Source: Companilactobacillus sp.
Lineage (GTDB): Bacteria; Bacillota; Bacilli; Lactobacillales; Lactobacillaceae
Assembly: GCF_022484265.1 (NCBI RefSeq)
Contig: NZ_JAKVLR010000001.1
Location: 496,001-560,000 of the forward strand
Length of the DNA: 64,000 nt
Direction: 5' to 3'
Made by a program: the position numbers and the translations under genes. Of the stretch, positions 1 to 9,028 are shown piece by piece. Positions within the stretch are counted from its first letter, which is position 1. Every line of letters starts with the position of its first letter. The notes under the pieces were generated by a model, which worked only from the letters and a program-made list of their open reading frames with translations, searched no databases and had not been told where the DNA came from.

Positions 1-470
1 ACAATTGAACCAGCCGTCAGAGCCACATTAATATCCATCACATGGCCAATACCCATAAATACGATTCCTAAGGTACTGATAGTTGTAAATGATGAACCTA
101 CGATCACACCAACTAAACAGCAACTGACGAAGACAGTGAATAAAAAGAAACGTGCATTTAACAATTCAAGTCCATAAACCATGATCGTTGGGATCACTCC
201 TGACATTAACCAGGCAGCTACCAAGACGCCAATCATGATAAAAATGATCATCGGAATTATACCTGGTTTGACACCATCGATAATTCCCTGCTGGAGTTCA
301 TTCCACGAGAATCCACGAAATTTTCCATAAAACAGCAACAAAGTAAATGTTAGAAGGATCGGGATCTGCGGCGTCATTTTTAATTTGATCATCATAGTTC
401 CCAAAAGTCCAAACATCACAAGCATGATTATTAAACTTTCCCAAAATGTTAATCGACTTTCTTTTTTCAT
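1..470 (-). CDS. nhaC: NhaC-family Na+/H+ antiporter, 5' part only (3' end outside window)
   Basis: Translating the minus strand from the ATG at 470 gives about 156 residues of a polytopic membrane protein. It has several hydrophobic segments and NhaC-like features: a short charged N-terminus (MKKESRLTFWE), a GVKPGIIPMIIFIMIGVLVA segment and a WLMSGVIPTI stretch. The ATG at 470 is preferred over the one at 479 because the AAAGAAG ribosome site directly abuts the latter. The gene starts 19 bases after the tyrS stop with no terminator between, so it is probably co-transcribed under the tyrosine T-box. NhaC proteins exchange Na+ and H+. Tyrosine T-box-linked members such as B. subtilis YheL have been predicted to carry tyrosine, so the substrate here is open. 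The end of the gene is missing. Confidence 0.8.
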   Translation of the reverse strand, partial: MKKESRLTFWESLIIMLVMFGLLGTMMIKLKMTPQIPILLTFTLLLFYGKFRGFSWNELQQGIIDGVKPGIIPMIIFIMIGVLVAAWLMSGVIPTIMVYGLELLNARFFLFTVFVSCCLVGVIVGSSFTTISTLGIVFMGIGHVMDINVALTAGSI

Positions 471-489
471 AACTGTCATCTTCTTTGAT

Positions 490-1734
490 CTATTTGATTA
501 TTGCTAAAAAGTACTTCTTCTTACCACGTCTAATGACGATATATTTTCCGTCAAAAGATGTTTTTGGATCAATATTTAATGTCGTATCAGTCAATCTTTC
601 ACCGTTGATCCTGATGGCACCATTTTGAATATCTTCTCTTGCTTGACGTTTTGATTTGTCGACATTTGCGGCGATCAATAGATCGACTAAATTGATCTCA
701 GCATTAGAAATTTCAGCACTTGGTACACCATTAAAGGCTTGTGAAACTTCCTCAGTAGTCAATTCTTGGATCTCGCCAGAGAATAAGACTTCAGTGATCT
801 TTTGAGCAACTTGCAATGCTTCTTTTCCGTGGACAAAAGTTGTTACTTCTTCAGCTAATTTGCGTTGTGCTTCACGTTTTTCCGGTTGAGTTTTAACTTT
901 TTCAGCCAAATCATCAATCTCTTCTTTTGACAAGAACGTAAACTTCTTCAAAAGATTGATCACGTCTTTGTCATCTTGGTTGAACCAGAATTGGTAGAAT
1001 TCATATGGCGAAGTCTTTTCAGCGTCCAACCAAACTGCACCGCCAGCTGTTTTACCAAATTTAGTTCCGTCAGCTTTTAACAACAATGGAATTGTTAGAG
1101 CATAAACTTCAGCATCTTGACCTTCTGCCTTGTGGATCAAGTCCAATCCAGCTGTTAAATTACCCCATTGGTCTCCACCACCAACTTGCAACTTGACGTT
1201 GTGTTGACGGTAAAGAGTTAAGAAATCAAGCGATTGTAAAATTTGATAAGTGAATTCAGTAAATGAGATACCTGTTTCCAAACGACTTGAAACGATTTCC
1301 TTATTCAGCATTGTGTTAACGTTGAACAACTTTCCGTAATCTCTCAAGAAGTCTAGAATTCCGATATGAGCTGTCCAATCATAGTTGTTGACCATCGTAA
1401 AGCTTGGAAAAATTCGATGAGCTTGTGAACTCAAAGCATCAACGTTATGTTGAACTTGTTCCATTGTTTGCATAGGACGTTCAGCCTTTTTACCACTTGG
1501 GTCACCAATTGAACCAGTGGCTCCACCGATAACGATGTATGGATGATTTCCATCGTTAGCAAATCTTTGCAAAGTCATAAATGGCAACAAGTGGCCGATG
1601 TGCATGGAATCTCCAGTTGGATCCATTCCACAATAAAGCGAAATATCTTCTTTTTCAGTCAGTTTCTTCAAACCTTCTTCGTCAGAAGTTTGATTGACCA
1701 ATCCACGCCATTTAAGTTCGTCAATAATATTCAT
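490..1734 (-). CDS. tyrS: Tyrosyl-tRNA synthetase
   Basis: Class I aminoacyl-tRNA synthetase that charges tRNA-Tyr in the cytoplasm. The 414 residues match TyrS length. The HIGH-type signature is HIGHLLP near residue 46 and the KMSKS-type loop is KFGKT near residue 230. The tyrosine-site stretch QVGGGDQWGN is present, and a C-terminal S4 RNA-binding domain (DIQNGAIRINGERL) is visible. An AGGAGG ribosome site lies 9 bases before the ATG. A complete T-box leader precedes the gene, so expression should rise when uncharged tRNA-Tyr accumulates. The nhaC-like gene follows at once on the same strand. Confidence 0.97.
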   Translation of the reverse strand: MNIIDELKWRGLVNQTSDEEGLKKLTEKEDISLYCGMDPTGDSMHIGHLLPFMTLQRFANDGNHPYIVIGGATGSIGDPSGKKAERPMQTMEQVQHNVDALSSQAHRIFPSFTMVNNYDWTAHIGILDFLRDYGKLFNVNTMLNKEIVSSRLETGISFTEFTYQILQSLDFLTLYRQHNVKLQVGGGDQWGNLTAGLDLIHKAEGQDAEVYALTIPLLLKADGTKFGKTAGGAVWLDAEKTSPYEFYQFWFNQDDKDVINLLKKFTFLSKEEIDDLAEKVKTQPEKREAQRKLAEEVTTFVHGKEALQVAQKITEVLFSGEIQELTTEEVSQAFNGVPSAEISNAEINLVDLLIAANVDKSKRQAREDIQNGAIRINGERLTDTTLNIDPKTSFDGKYIVIRRGKKKYFLAIIK

Positions 1735-1768
1735 TAAAAAATTCCTCCTAAAATTATCCTACGGGAAT

Positions 1769-1807
1769 AAAAAAAGAGCGTCTCTGCATAATGCAGGGAC
1801 GCTCTTT
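1769..1807 (-). terminator. T-box-controlled attenuator of tyrS
   Basis: On the minus strand the stem AAAGAGCGTCCCTGCA pairs with TGCAGAGACGCTCTTT around a short loop, followed by a T run. Its 5' arm is shared with the antiterminator that holds the T-box sequence. Confidence 0.92.
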
Positions 1808-1960
1808 GCGCGGTACCACCCAAAATTCGAATAGATAGTCTATTCGCTCTTTACTCCTGTAACGTAGGACACGAGACTTTGATTCCGTATTTGGCTATGA
1901 TATCCTGCTTGACTTTCACCAACCGTCAATTCTCTGAACACTGAGATATCTTGCTACTTG
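1769..1960 (-). promoter_or_regulatory. T-box riboswitch, tyrosine specificity, in the tyrS leader
   Basis: The conserved T-box sequence GGGTGGTACCGCG lies at 1809-1821, read on the minus strand. Upstream is a stem I region with a TGACGG...GTC hairpin and GATATC arms. A UAC tyrosine codon at 1887-1889 (context CAAATACGGA) is the likely specifier, which agrees with the downstream tyrS. The antiterminator overlaps a strong terminator at 1769-1807. Uncharged tRNA-Tyr should pair with the specifier and the T-box bulge and permit read-through into tyrS and nhaC. The exact 5' boundary is estimated. Confidence 0.93.
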
Positions 1961-1990
1961 AAATAAAATCAAAATCAATTTATGTCTAAA

Positions 1991-2018
1991 ATAATAGCAG
2001 AGCTGTAAAAATTTGCAA
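1991..2018 (-). promoter_or_regulatory. Predicted promoter of tyrS
   Basis: On the minus strand TTGCAA (2013-2018) and TATTAT (1991-1996) are separated by 16 bases. The start of transcription would fall just before T-box stem I, which is the expected geometry. Confidence 0.65.
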
Positions 2019-2082
2019 GTCAGAAAATTAAAAAATTCCAATGTTGTATAATAATTCTAATTTAAAAAATCCAGGTGATAAC

Positions 2083-2844
2083 ATGCTTATCGATGATTTT
2101 GACGACCAAAGTCCAGAAATTTTACATCCTGATCAACGTAACCAACCAATCGCAAATTTTCCAAAAATAATTGTTGCCCCTTTTTACGGAACATTAATGC
2201 AAAAATTTGCCATCGACAACGGTTTGCAAACGATTGGAATATCCCAATCTCTAAATGGTGCTAATTATGTTTATAAATATCAATTGGGAGATTTAACCAT
2301 CGGGATGATCATGGCGCCTGTTGGAGCGCCACAATGTATTTCCACGTTTGAAGACCTACGGATCATGGGCGCTTCAAAGTTCATTACTTTTGGGACTTGT
2401 GGAGTTTTAGACAACACGATTGGATTTGGCAAAATCGCTATCCCTACTAGAGCTGTTCGTGATGAAGGGACCTCATATCATTATCAACCGGCTAGTCCAG
2501 AAATATCAATGTCTGATCCGACTAAAGTCTTGATCGAGCGCGCCTTGTCCAACCAAAGCATCCCCTACATTGAAGGCAAAACCTGGACAACAGATGCAAT
2601 TTATCGCGAGACCAAAAATACCTTTCTAAGTAGAAAACAAGCTGGCTGTTCCTTTGTCGATATGGAGGCTTCAGCAATCCTTGCTTGGGCAAAATTCCGT
2701 CAGATCAATGCCTATCCATTTTTTACGACTGCGGATAACTTGGATTCAAAAATGTGGCAAGTACGTTCTGATTATCGTGATGAGATCCCAATTGCGATGA
2801 AAGCTGCCTTTGCCATCGCCAAAGAAGTTGCGAAAACAAAATAA
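2083..2844 (+). CDS. Nucleoside phosphorylase (uridine/purine phosphorylase family)
   Basis: About 253 residues of the PNP_UDP_1 fold, which splits nucleosides with phosphate into base and ribose-1-phosphate. Family features include a glycine-rich FGTCGVLD segment, AIPTRAVRDEGTSYHY, which resembles uridine phosphorylase, and FVDMEASAILAWA, the purine/ribose-site loop with Met-Glu. I chose the ATG at 2083 because AGGTG lies 6 bases before it. An upstream in-frame ATG at 2041 overlaps a TATAAT box (2047-2052) and has no ribosome site. The gene converges with the suf operon at a shared terminator. The exact base preference cannot be read from the sequence. Confidence 0.85.
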   Translation: MLIDDFDDQSPEILHPDQRNQPIANFPKIIVAPFYGTLMQKFAIDNGLQTIGISQSLNGANYVYKYQLGDLTIGMIMAPVGAPQCISTFEDLRIMGASKFITFGTCGVLDNTIGFGKIAIPTRAVRDEGTSYHYQPASPEISMSDPTKVLIERALSNQSIPYIEGKTWTTDAIYRETKNTFLSRKQAGCSFVDMEASAILAWAKFRQINAYPFFTTADNLDSKMWQVRSDYRDEIPIAMKAAFAIAKEVAKTK

Positions 2845-2928
2845 CGGTAAATAAAGATGTACATCGCATAATTGTCATTTCTGTTGACTCGTAGCTTACT
2901 GTGCATCAAAACATATCTCCACAAACTA

Positions 2929-2972
2929 GAAAAGGTATCTAATTCAAAAAATACGAATTAGATACCTTTTTA
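2929..2972. terminator. Bidirectional terminator between the phosphorylase and the suf operon
   Basis: AAAAGGTATCTAATTC pairs with GAATTAGATACCTTTT around a 9-base loop, with an A run on one side and a T run on the other. It can therefore stop both converging transcripts. Confidence 0.88.
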
Positions 2973-3014
2973 CGTTAATAGTCAGGAGCTTAACACGTCC
3001 TATCAGACTCTTGA

Positions 3015-4457
3015 TTATCCAACTGTTCCTTCCATCTCGTAGGAGATCAGACGGTTTAATTCAACTGCGTATTCCATTGGTAATTCTTTAGTAAATGGTT
3101 CCACGAATCCCATGATGATCATTTCTGTTGCCTTGGCTTCGCTTAAACCACGGCTCATCAGATAGTAAAGTTGCTCTTCAGAAACTTTTGAAACTTTCGC
3201 TTCATGCTCCATCGAAACATTACCATTCAAAATTTGGTTATAAGGAATCGTATCTGAACTAGATTCTTCATCCATGATGATCGTATCGCACTCAACATGG
3301 GCTTTTGAACCATCAGAATTTCTGCCAAATCTGACTGTTCCACGATAATCAACTGCTCCACCGTCTTTTGAGATCGATTTTGAAACAATTGACGAAGAAG
3401 TATTTTTGGCATTGTGGATCATTCTGGCTCCAGCATCCTGATCAACGTTATGTCCAGCAACGGCAATTGACAGCATTGTTCCACGAGCACCTTCGCCATC
3501 AAGATAAACTGATGGGTATTTCATGGTGATCTTTGAACCCAAGTTTCCATCGACCCACTCCATTGTGGCATTTTCCATTGCCTGAGCACGTTTTGTCTCA
3601 AGACTGTAAACATTATTCGACCAGTTTTGAATCGTTGTATAGCGAACGTATGCGTCTTTTTGAGCATATACCTCAACTACAGCGGCGTGCAAACTATCTG
3701 ACGAGTAATTAGGTGCAGTACATCCCTCAACATAATTTACGCTTGAGCCCTCGTCGGCAATAATCAAGGTCCGTTCAAATTGACCGGTATTTTCAGCATT
3801 TAATCTAAAGTAGGACTGAATTGGAATATCCAATTTGACACCCTTTGGCACATAGATAAATGATCCACCAGACCAAACGGCTCCATTCAACGCCGCAAAT
3901 TTATTGTCATTTGGATGAACAAGTTTTCCGAACCATTTTTTGAATAGCTCTGGATATTCTTTTAGAGCTGAATCAGTGTCAGTAAAAATAATTCCTAACT
4001 TATCGAACTCATTTTTCATATTGTGGTAAACCACTTCTGACTCATATTGAGCAGATGAACCTGCTAAATATTTACGTTCAGCTTCAGGAACGCCTAAACG
4101 GTCAAATGTATCTTTGATCTCAGTTGGAACATCTTCCCAATCACGGTAAGTTTTGTCAGTTGGCTTTTGATAATAGAGCATATTTTTAAGATCAAGGCCT
4201 GAAAGGTCTGGTCCAAAGTCAGGCATTGGCATCCGTTTATAAGTTTCGTAGCATTTCAAACGAAAATCCAACATCCACTTAGGCTCGCCCTTTTCTTTGG
4301 AGATCTGGCGAACAACGTCTTCCGTTAATCCACGGCCAGTTGAGAATACAGGCTTAACATCGTCGTGAAATCCAAAATCGTAATCTTTATCTAGATTGAG
4401 GGCTTCAACAGACGATACAGCTTCTTCATTATTCTTAGTATTTTCTGTTTCTGGCAT
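3015..4457 (-). CDS. sufB: Fe-S cluster scaffold protein SufB
   Basis: About 480 residues, the usual SufB length. SufB forms the SufBC2D complex, on which Fe-S clusters are built. Recognisable segments include GSFIYVPKGVKLDIPIQ, ADEGSSVNYVEGCTAP with a conserved Cys, and a C-terminal EEQLYYLMSRGLSEA helix shared with SufD. The start at 4457 is chosen because GGAAGGTG lies 7 bases upstream; the reading frame runs six codons further. It is the last gene of sufCDSUB and is followed by the bidirectional terminator. SufD from the same operon is its paralogue. Confidence 0.97.
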   Translation of the reverse strand: MPETENTKNNEEAVSSVEALNLDKDYDFGFHDDVKPVFSTGRGLTEDVVRQISKEKGEPKWMLDFRLKCYETYKRMPMPDFGPDLSGLDLKNMLYYQKPTDKTYRDWEDVPTEIKDTFDRLGVPEAERKYLAGSSAQYESEVVYHNMKNEFDKLGIIFTDTDSALKEYPELFKKWFGKLVHPNDNKFAALNGAVWSGGSFIYVPKGVKLDIPIQSYFRLNAENTGQFERTLIIADEGSSVNYVEGCTAPNYSSDSLHAAVVEVYAQKDAYVRYTTIQNWSNNVYSLETKRAQAMENATMEWVDGNLGSKITMKYPSVYLDGEGARGTMLSIAVAGHNVDQDAGARMIHNAKNTSSSIVSKSISKDGGAVDYRGTVRFGRNSDGSKAHVECDTIIMDEESSSDTIPYNQILNGNVSMEHEAKVSKVSEEQLYYLMSRGLSEAKATEMIIMGFVEPFTKELPMEYAVELNRLISYEMEGTVG

Positions 4458-4480
4458 AATTTCACCTTCCTGCAATTATT

Positions 4481-4909
4481 TTATTTTTCATTAAGTGCTT
4501 TATGCAGCGCTTTCCAGGCTAGTGTTGCGCATTTGATGCGGGCAGGAAATTGTGAAACGCCCTTTAGGACTGCCGCATCATCTAAAATATCTGTATCAGT
4601 ATCTTCGCCTAAGATCATATTTGAAAAATCTTCGACCATATTTTCTGCAGTTTCAACATCTTTATTCATGACCGCATCAGTCATCATGCTGGCTGATGCT
4701 TGACTGATCGTGCATCCGTAGCCACTGAAGGCAATATCAGTAATTTTACCATCGTCTACTTTGACGTCTAATTGCAGAACGTCTCCGCAAGTCGGATTTT
4801 TTAATTCAATTTCATTGGTTGAATCATTTAATTCTCCGTGATGGTGCGGATGTGCAGAATGGTCCAAAATGACTTGACGATATAAATTATCCATTTTAGA
4901 TAGTGCCAT
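4481..4909 (-). CDS. sufU: Sulfur-transfer/scaffold-like protein SufU
   Basis: About 142 residues. SufU is the zinc-containing partner that accepts persulfide sulfur from SufS in Firmicutes. Three conserved cysteines are visible in NPTCGDVL, GYGCTISQ and ARIKCATLAW, and the N-terminus LSKMDNLYRQVILDHSAHPH is typical of the family. The start at 4909 gives MALSKMDN and overlaps the end of sufS by 14 bases, which suggests translational coupling. The frame could extend eight codons upstream, but family N-termini argue against it. Confidence 0.95.
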   Translation of the reverse strand: MALSKMDNLYRQVILDHSAHPHHHGELNDSTNEIELKNPTCGDVLQLDVKVDDGKITDIAFSGYGCTISQASASMMTDAVMNKDVETAENMVEDFSNMILGEDTDTDILDDAAVLKGVSQFPARIKCATLAWKALHKALNEK

Positions 4910-6134
4910 TTTTGAAGAACTCCTTTGTTGCAATAATTGCTTTAACTAATGTATCGGCATCGTCAAATGTATTGTAAAAATAAAAACTTGCTCGTGCAGT
5001 TGCTGACACGCCCAAGTATTTCATCAATGGCTGTGCACAGTGATGTCCAGCTCTAACAGCAACGCCTTCCATATCTAGTCCAGTAGCCAAGTCGTGTGGA
5101 TGCAAATCATCAAGATTAAATGAGATAACGCTAGTATGCTTTTTGGGATCATGTGGTCCGTAGACCGTCAATCCATCAATGTCCAACAACTTGGGTAGGA
5201 CGTAATCAACTAATTTTTTCTCATAATCAAAGATCTTGTCCATGCCGATCTCATTCAAGTAGTCCACTGCATGTCCCAACACGATTGCTCCTCCAACATT
5301 TGGAGTTCCAGCTTCAAATTTCCAAGGGAGATCATTCCAATCAGTTTCGTACAAATGGACAAAATTGATCATTTCGCCACCAGAATCGACTGGAGACATT
5401 TGATTCAATAGTTCTTCCTTACCGTATAAGACGCCAATTCCAGTTGGACCAAGCATCTTATGTCCTGAAAAAGCTAAAAAGTCACAATCAAGATCTTGAA
5501 CGTCAACAGGCATGTGTGGTACCGACTGGGCACCATCAACTACCATCACCGCTCCATGCTGATGAGCTAGTTTGGCTATTTCCTTAACTGGATTGATCAC
5601 ACCCAAAACATTGGAAACATGGGCAATTGAGACAATCTTGGTTTTATCAGTGATTTTTTTCTTGGCATCGTCAAGATCAACGAAACCATCGTTATCCAAT
5701 TCGATGTATTTTAAGGTTGCATGTTTTTTGATTGCTAATTGTTGCCAAGGCACAAGATTACTGTGATGCTCCAAATATGAGATGACGATCTCATCGCCTT
5801 CTTCAATATTTTCTTCACCGTAACTTCTGGCAATAATATTTAAAGAGTCAGTCGTACCCTTGGTATAAATTATTTCATCGCTATGTTCAGCATTGATAAA
5901 ATGTTGAATTTTTTCACGAGCTTGTTCAAATTGCTCAGTCGAACGTTCAGCTAACGTGTGAACTCCACGATGAACATTGGCATTGTCGTGAGTATAAAAA
6001 TCCGTAATATCGTTGATAACTGTCTGAGGTTTTTGCGTCGTGGCTGCGTTATCTAGATAGATTAGACCTTCATCGTTGACCTTTTGATCAAGGATCGGAA
6101 AATCCTTTTTCCAAGGATTATTTTTGTTGTCCAT
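4896..6134 (-). CDS. sufS: Cysteine desulfurase SufS
   Basis: A PLP-dependent group II desulfurase of 412 residues that takes sulfur from cysteine and passes it to SufU. The PLP lysine lies in SGHKMLGPTGIG, the mobile catalytic cysteine in RAGHHCAQPLMKYLG, and the N-terminal YLDNAATTQKP motif is present. A GAGG ribosome site sits inside the end of sufD, and the two genes overlap by 17 bases. A second, group I-type desulfurase at 55.5-56.7 kb is linked to mnmA, so this copy most likely serves Fe-S assembly. Confidence 0.97.
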   Translation of the reverse strand: MDNKNNPWKKDFPILDQKVNDEGLIYLDNAATTQKPQTVINDITDFYTHDNANVHRGVHTLAERSTEQFEQAREKIQHFINAEHSDEIIYTKGTTDSLNIIARSYGEENIEEGDEIVISYLEHHSNLVPWQQLAIKKHATLKYIELDNDGFVDLDDAKKKITDKTKIVSIAHVSNVLGVINPVKEIAKLAHQHGAVMVVDGAQSVPHMPVDVQDLDCDFLAFSGHKMLGPTGIGVLYGKEELLNQMSPVDSGGEMINFVHLYETDWNDLPWKFEAGTPNVGGAIVLGHAVDYLNEIGMDKIFDYEKKLVDYVLPKLLDIDGLTVYGPHDPKKHTSVISFNLDDLHPHDLATGLDMEGVAVRAGHHCAQPLMKYLGVSATARASFYFYNTFDDADTLVKAIIATKEFFKNGTI

Positions 6135-7407
6135 TGATCAGTTTCCTCTCGATCATATCAGTCAGACGAACTCGGACTTCTTTTTCAGGGATCTCGGTGA
6201 TCACTGAACTCAAGAATCCACGAATTACCAATCTCTGAGCAGTCTCCTCATCAATACCACGACTCATTAAGTAATACATTTGATCTTCATTGACGCGTCC
6301 GACACTAGCAGCATGTCCAGCTGTGACATCATTTTCATCGATCAAAAGGATTGGATCAGCATCGCCACGAGCAGTTCTAGATAGCATCAAGACACGGCTT
6401 TCTTGCTGTGCATCAGATCCACGAGCACCTTTGACAATGTGACCAACACCATTAAAGGTCAATGTTGATGATTGCAAGATGACCCCGTGCTGCAAAATGT
6501 GCCCAATCGAATGCTTACCGTAGTTAGTTACCTTAGTATCGATTCCAGTAACTTGTTCGCCGGTAGTAATAGCCACAACTTTGGCTTCCGTGTGTGAACC
6601 TTCTCCACGTAAATCAGTCCCGAAGTCGCCAACAACTTTACCATCGTTCATAAAGCCAATGGCCCAGTCTAATTCAGCATTATTGCCGACATAACCATGA
6701 CGATTGAGGTAAGTCGAAACATTTTCGCCGAATTGGTCCAAAGCAGAAAAATGGACGTGTGAATTATCTTCGGCAACGACCTCAACGACAACATTTGCAA
6801 TGTTTTCAGCATCAGTTCCTTGACTCAAAAAGTTTTCTAGATAGGTAACTTCACTACCCTCATCAGCAACTACTAAAACATGATGGACAAAATCTTTTTG
6901 CTCATGGTTGTCTTGCAAGTAAATGGCCTGAATAGAATCTTTGACTTGGACATTCTTAGGAACGTACAAGAAAGAACCACCGTTCATCAAAGCTAGGTTT
7001 AATGAGATCAGTTTATTTTCAGTTGGCTTCAAAGCTGTCGACAATAGGTACTTCTGAACTAACTCTGGATAGTCTTTTAAAGCTGTCCAAATATCAGTAA
7101 AGATCACGCCTTGGTCAATGAGCTTTTGATCAAGTTTTGAAACTAAGGTTTGGTCGCCATTTTGAACTAATAAATTCTTAGTCTCTGGCAAATCATATTG
7201 GTTATCGTTTGAAGGTGTTTGAAACGGAGCCTTAGGATGATCCAAACGCCATGAACGATAATTGATCTTTTCATAGACAGGTAGTTTCAATTCATCAGAA
7301 TGATTTAAAGCTTCTTCACGCATCTTTTGAAACCAAAGGGGTTCATTATGGCTTTTTGAAAAAGCAATCGTATCATCGACAAAATTTTCTTTTATACTTG
7401 GTCGCAT
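6118..7407 (-). CDS. sufD: Fe-S cluster assembly protein SufD
   Basis: 429 residues, paralogous to SufB and part of SufBC2D. The C-terminal half shows the SufB/D beta-helix core (QHGVILQSSTLTFNGVGHI, GHAASVGRVNEDQMYYLMSRG). The catalytically important His of SufD families may correspond to the GHAAS histidine, but I cannot assign it with certainty. An AAGGGGG ribosome site precedes the ATG. The gene lies 11 bases after sufC and overlaps sufS. Confidence 0.95.
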   Translation of the reverse strand: MRPSIKENFVDDTIAFSKSHNEPLWFQKMREEALNHSDELKLPVYEKINYRSWRLDHPKAPFQTPSNDNQYDLPETKNLLVQNGDQTLVSKLDQKLIDQGVIFTDIWTALKDYPELVQKYLLSTALKPTENKLISLNLALMNGGSFLYVPKNVQVKDSIQAIYLQDNHEQKDFVHHVLVVADEGSEVTYLENFLSQGTDAENIANVVVEVVAEDNSHVHFSALDQFGENVSTYLNRHGYVGNNAELDWAIGFMNDGKVVGDFGTDLRGEGSHTEAKVVAITTGEQVTGIDTKVTNYGKHSIGHILQHGVILQSSTLTFNGVGHIVKGARGSDAQQESRVLMLSRTARGDADPILLIDENDVTAGHAASVGRVNEDQMYYLMSRGIDEETAQRLVIRGFLSSVITEIPEKEVRVRLTDMIERKLINGQQK

Positions 7408-7418
7408 AATTATCCCCC

Positions 7419-8216
7419 TTAAATTTCGTCCGTTAATTTAACATCTAGATTTAAATCATCACGTAAACCAGCATATCCCTCATCTTCAAGTTTTTTAGCA
7501 AGGTCAGGTCCGCCATTTTCTACGATTCTACCATCCATCATGACATGAACTTGATCTGGAACGATATAGTTCAACAATCTTTGATAGTGAGTAATGATAA
7601 GTGATCCAAAGTTGTCGCCACGCATAGAATTTACGCCACGCGAAACGACTTTCAAAGCATCAATATCAAGACCAGAATCGATTTCATCTAAAATTGCAAA
7701 TTTAGGTTCGATCATTAATAGCTGCAAAATTTCGTTTCGTTTTTTCTCACCGCCAGAAAAGCCTTCATTCAAATATCTTTCAGACATTTCATCGGTCATA
7801 TCAAGAATTTCTTGTTTAGCATCGAGTTTTTTCATGAATTCCATAACTGGAATTTGGTCATCTTCATCGCGGCGGGCATTGATGGCTGCACGCATGAATT
7901 CCACATTAGTAACTCCAGGGATCTCAGCTGGATATTGCATAGCCAAAAACAATCCTTTACGAGCTCTTTCATCAACTGGCATATCCAAAATACTTTCCCC
8001 GTCTAATAAAATATCGCCAGATGTGACTTGATAAGCAGAGTTACCCATAATTGCTTGTGATAGTGTTGATTTACCAGTACCATTGGGACCCATGATCGCA
8101 TGAATCTCACCGGTACTCATTTTGAGATTTACACCTTTTAGAATTTCTTGGCCTTTGCCATTTTCATCATCAGTTACTGAAACATGTAAATCTTTAACCT
8201 CTAAAGTTGACATCAT
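7419..8216 (-). CDS. sufC: Fe-S assembly ATPase SufC
   Basis: An ABC-type ATPase that drives the SufBC2D scaffold and is not a transporter. Walker A is GPNGTGKST near residue 44, the signature region is LNEGFSGGEKKRNEI, and Walker B is FAILDEIDSGLD followed by the H-loop ITHYQRLL. The 265 residues are the family size. Two adjacent ATGs (8216 and 8213) are possible; GGAGG favours the second. It is the first gene of the operon, preceded by a predicted promoter. Confidence 0.97.
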   Translation of the reverse strand: MMSTLEVKDLHVSVTDDENGKGQEILKGVNLKMSTGEIHAIMGPNGTGKSTLSQAIMGNSAYQVTSGDILLDGESILDMPVDERARKGLFLAMQYPAEIPGVTNVEFMRAAINARRDEDDQIPVMEFMKKLDAKQEILDMTDEMSERYLNEGFSGGEKKRNEILQLLMIEPKFAILDEIDSGLDIDALKVVSRGVNSMRGDNFGSLIITHYQRLLNYIVPDQVHVMMDGRIVENGGPDLAKKLEDEGYAGLRDDLNLDVKLTDEI

Positions 8217-8251
8217 ATTCCCTCCGTTACTAAAATGATAATTACACCTAC

Positions 8252-8281
8252 ATTATGCGCTTTTATTTCATTAAATAACAA
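8252..8281 (-). promoter_or_regulatory. Predicted promoter of the suf operon
   Basis: On the minus strand TTGTTA (8276-8281) and CATAAT (8252-8257) are 18 bases apart, about 40 bases before sufC, in an otherwise very AT-rich gap. Confidence 0.5.
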
Positions 8282-8370
8282 AAGAATATAAATAATATTC
8301 CATTAATAAATATCAGTTATTCAAATAATATATACACAAAAATAAAATGAAATTAGTTCTATTTTAATAC

Positions 8371-8406
8371 AAAAAAACCAGAACAGCTAAATGTTCTGGT
8401 TTTTAT
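8371..8406. terminator. Terminator after ysxC
   Basis: AACCAGAACA pairs with TGTTCTGGTT around a 6-base loop, with T runs on both strands. The ysxC stop codon abuts the stem. Confidence 0.88.
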
Positions 8407-8987
8407 TTCATATGATTTTCGATCCATTCCCAAACTTCGTCTTTTCCTGACTTAGTTTCAGCACTAAATAATTGTAATTGATCTTTTTGATTAATATTCA
8501 TGGTCTTATTTACTTGGCTAACGGTCTTATTCCACTGATTCTTTTTGACCTTATCCATTTTAGTAGCAACGATCAAGGTTGGCAGATGGTAATAACTGAC
8601 AAATTGGTACATTGAAATATCGTCGTCGCTTGGTGCATGTCGACCATCCACCAGGATGATTACGCCACGCAATACTTTTCTGGTCGTTAAATATTCTTCG
8701 ATCATAACGCCAAATTCTTCGCGTTGCTTTTTTGAGACCTTCGCGAAGCCATAACCAGGAACGTCGACTAAATATAATAGATCTTCAATATTATAAAAAT
8801 TCAAGGTCTGCGTTTTTCCTGGCGTACTGGAAGTTCTCGCAAAACTTTTCCGATTGATCAAAGTATTGATCAATGATGATTTACCAACATTTGATCTTCC
8901 CAGTAGAGCAATCTCCGGATAGCCCTCATCTGGATATTGTTTTGAACTAACTGCGCTTAAATTCATGGATACGTTATTTACTTGCAT
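8403..8987 (-). CDS. ysxC: Ribosome-biogenesis GTPase YsxC/EngB
   Basis: A 194-residue TrmE-Era-EngA-like GTPase needed for 50S subunit assembly. The G1 loop is GRSNVGKSS near residue 30, switch II with G3 is DVPGYGFAKV, and G4 is TKMDK. GAGGTG precedes the ATG. It follows clpX by 55 bases. A clpX-ysxC linkage is common in Firmicutes, though a terminator lies between them here, so expression depends on read-through or an internal promoter. Confidence 0.96.
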   Translation of the reverse strand: MQVNNVSMNLSAVSSKQYPDEGYPEIALLGRSNVGKSSLINTLINRKSFARTSSTPGKTQTLNFYNIEDLLYLVDVPGYGFAKVSKKQREEFGVMIEEYLTTRKVLRGVIILVDGRHAPSDDDISMYQFVSYYHLPTLIVATKMDKVKKNQWNKTVSQVNKTMNINQKDQLQLFSAETKSGKDEVWEWIENHMK

Positions 8988-9028
8988 AATTCACCTCAGT
9001 GCAATTATTTTATCATCATGAGAGCAAT

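Noticed and set aside
1769..1960. tRNA-like folding in the tyrS and ileS leaders
   Set aside because: The conserved T-box sequence and the attached terminators show these are T-box leaders. No tRNA with a complete acceptor stem and T-loop was found in the window.
2041..2082. An earlier ATG for the nucleoside phosphorylase
   Set aside because: It overlaps a TATAAT box and lacks a ribosome site; ATG 2083 has AGGTG at good distance and fits the family N-terminus better.
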